Below the pieces are notes generated by a model, which did not search any database, was not told the origin of the DNA, and worked only from the letters and a program-made list of their open reading frames with translations. This document shows positions 5,707 to 6,560 of a DNA stretch of 6,560 nucleotides, in pieces. Made by a program: the position numbers and the translations under genes. The stretch comes from Methanothrix sp. (GTDB taxonomy: Archaea > Halobacteriota > Methanosarcinia > Methanotrichales > Methanotrichaceae). Each line of letters begins with the position of its first letter. The stretch's first letter is position 1. The stretch spans positions 2,903-9,462 of the forward strand of contig PMNG01000015.1 of assembly GCA_003162615.1 (NCBI GenBank). The letters run 5' to 3'.

Positions 5707-6560
5707 TTGAGATGTCAGGTTGCTGATCAGATTCCCAAGATGGTGAAGTTCGGGAGATATGGCGGGCGATTTGTGCCCGAGACTCTCATCCAGCCACTGA
5801 CCGAGCTGGCAGAGGCTTACAAGCGGTTGAGCAGAGATGTTGGGTTTACGACCGAGCTGGACGACATGCTGAAGAACTTTGCAGGGAGGGCTACGCCCAT
5901 GTACTACGCCAGAAATCTTAGCGAGAAGTTGGGCCGAAAAGTCTACCTGAAGCGCGAGGACCTGGTCCACGGCGGTGCTCACAAGCTAAACAACACCTTA
6001 GGCCAGGCCCTGGTGGCAAAGCGCATGGGCAAGACCAGGCTGATAGCCGAGACTGGTGCAGGACAGCACGGTGTGGCCACAGCGATTGTGGGAGCTAACT
6101 TAGGGTTCGAAACCCAGGTGTACATGGGGGAGGTGGACATCGAACGGCAGAAGATGAACGTCTACCGCATGGAGCTGATGGGGGCGGAGGTCATACCAGT
6201 TAAGTCCGGATCCAGAACCCTCAAGGATGCCATAAACGAGGCCATGAGGGACTGGGCGTCCAGCTTCGAGAGCACTCACTACCTTTTGGGCACGGCAGCC
6301 GGGCCTCATCCATTCCCGAGCATGGTCCGGGACTTCCAGAGCGTGATAGGAAAGGAGGCCAGGGAGCAGATCATGCAGGCCGAAGGCAGGCTGCCAGACT
6401 CAATAGTGGCCTGTGTGGGCGGCGGGTCGAATGCCATGGGGATCTATGCTCCATTCCTGGATGACCGCTCTGTAGATCTGATCGCCGTTGAGGCTGGAGG
6501 GAGAGGCTTGGGAAAGACGGACAAGACAGCTGACAACGGGGCATCCCTGGGCTGCGGGGA
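5707..6560 (+). CDS. trpB: Tryptophan synthase beta chain (5' part)
   Basis: TrpB joins indole and L-serine to make L-tryptophan with pyridoxal phosphate, in an alpha2-beta2 complex with TrpA. About 284 of roughly 400 residues are present; the rest lies beyond the window. Landmarks, numbered from the TTG: FGRYGGRFVPETL (15-27), KREDLVHGGAHKLNNTLGQA (82-101) with the PLP lysine K93, AETGAGQHGVAT (114-125) with the catalytic glutamate E115, MGAEVIPVKSGSRTLKDA, LGTAAGPHPFPSMVRDFQ and the phosphate-binding GGGSN (238-242). It is the TrpB1 type that pairs with TrpA; HKLNN in place of enteric HKTNQ is like the HKINN of other TrpB1 proteins. I prefer the TTG start because of the GGTGATCC site. The ATG at 5740, 11 codons on, begins just before the conserved KFGRYGG but has no ribosome site. 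trpA probably follows. Confidence 0.93.
   Translation, partial: MRCQVADQIPKMVKFGRYGGRFVPETLIQPLTELAEAYKRLSRDVGFTTELDDMLKNFAGRATPMYYARNLSEKLGRKVYLKREDLVHGGAHKLNNTLGQALVAKRMGKTRLIAETGAGQHGVATAIVGANLGFETQVYMGEVDIERQKMNVYRMELMGAEVIPVKSGSRTLKDAINEAMRDWASSFESTHYLLGTAAGPHPFPSMVRDFQSVIGKEAREQIMQAEGRLPDSIVACVGGGSNAMGIYAPFLDDRSVDLIAVEAGGRGLGKTDKTADNGASLGCG

Overview
The window reads as archaeal chromosome, most likely from a methanogen of the Methanothrix (Methanosaeta)/Methanosarcinales type. The reasons are TATA-box promoters of the TTTAWATA kind about 25-30 nt before starts, no bacterial -35/-10 pairs, a Shine-Dalgarno site matching the archaeal 16S 3' end (GGTGATCC), frequent GTG/TTG starts, moderate G+C by eye, and the gene set (LarB, a CbiMNQO cobalt transporter, exonuclease VII, TrpB). 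The genus is an inference. No mobile element, CRISPR array or tRNA was seen.

Layout. (1) 1-552, + strand: the 3' part of larB, for nickel-pincer cofactor synthesis. (2) 553-780: AT-rich convergent spacer with an orphan TATA box and a hairpin (620-668). (3) 781-3737, - strand: a tightly packed cobalt transporter operon, cbiM-cbiN-cbiQ-cbiO. Its ATPase carries an unusual C-terminal extension of about 115 residues. (4) 3738-4184: a 447-nt divergent spacer with the cbiM promoter, a G+C-rich block at 3831-4024 that folds well as a + strand RNA, and the xseA promoter. (5) 4185-5615, + strand: xseA and xseB, both subunits of exonuclease VII. (6) 5616-5706: a short, dense control region with a triple GGAGG repeat, two TATA boxes, a 20-bp tandem repeat and a strong Shine-Dalgarno site. 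(7) 5707 to the end: the 5' part of trpB, tryptophan synthase beta chain, cut by the window edge.

How the genes work together. CbiM and CbiN bind and admit Co2+, CbiQ couples them to ATP hydrolysis, and CbiO is the ATPase. In a methanogen the cobalt feeds corrinoid synthesis. LarB belongs to a separate nickel cofactor pathway and faces the operon convergently. XseA/XseB form a DNA-repair nuclease of mainly bacterial distribution. TrpB is an unrelated biosynthetic gene with its own promoter. The least explained parts are the structured block at 3831-4024, the trpB operator-like repeats, the CbiO tail and the hairpin at 620-668.
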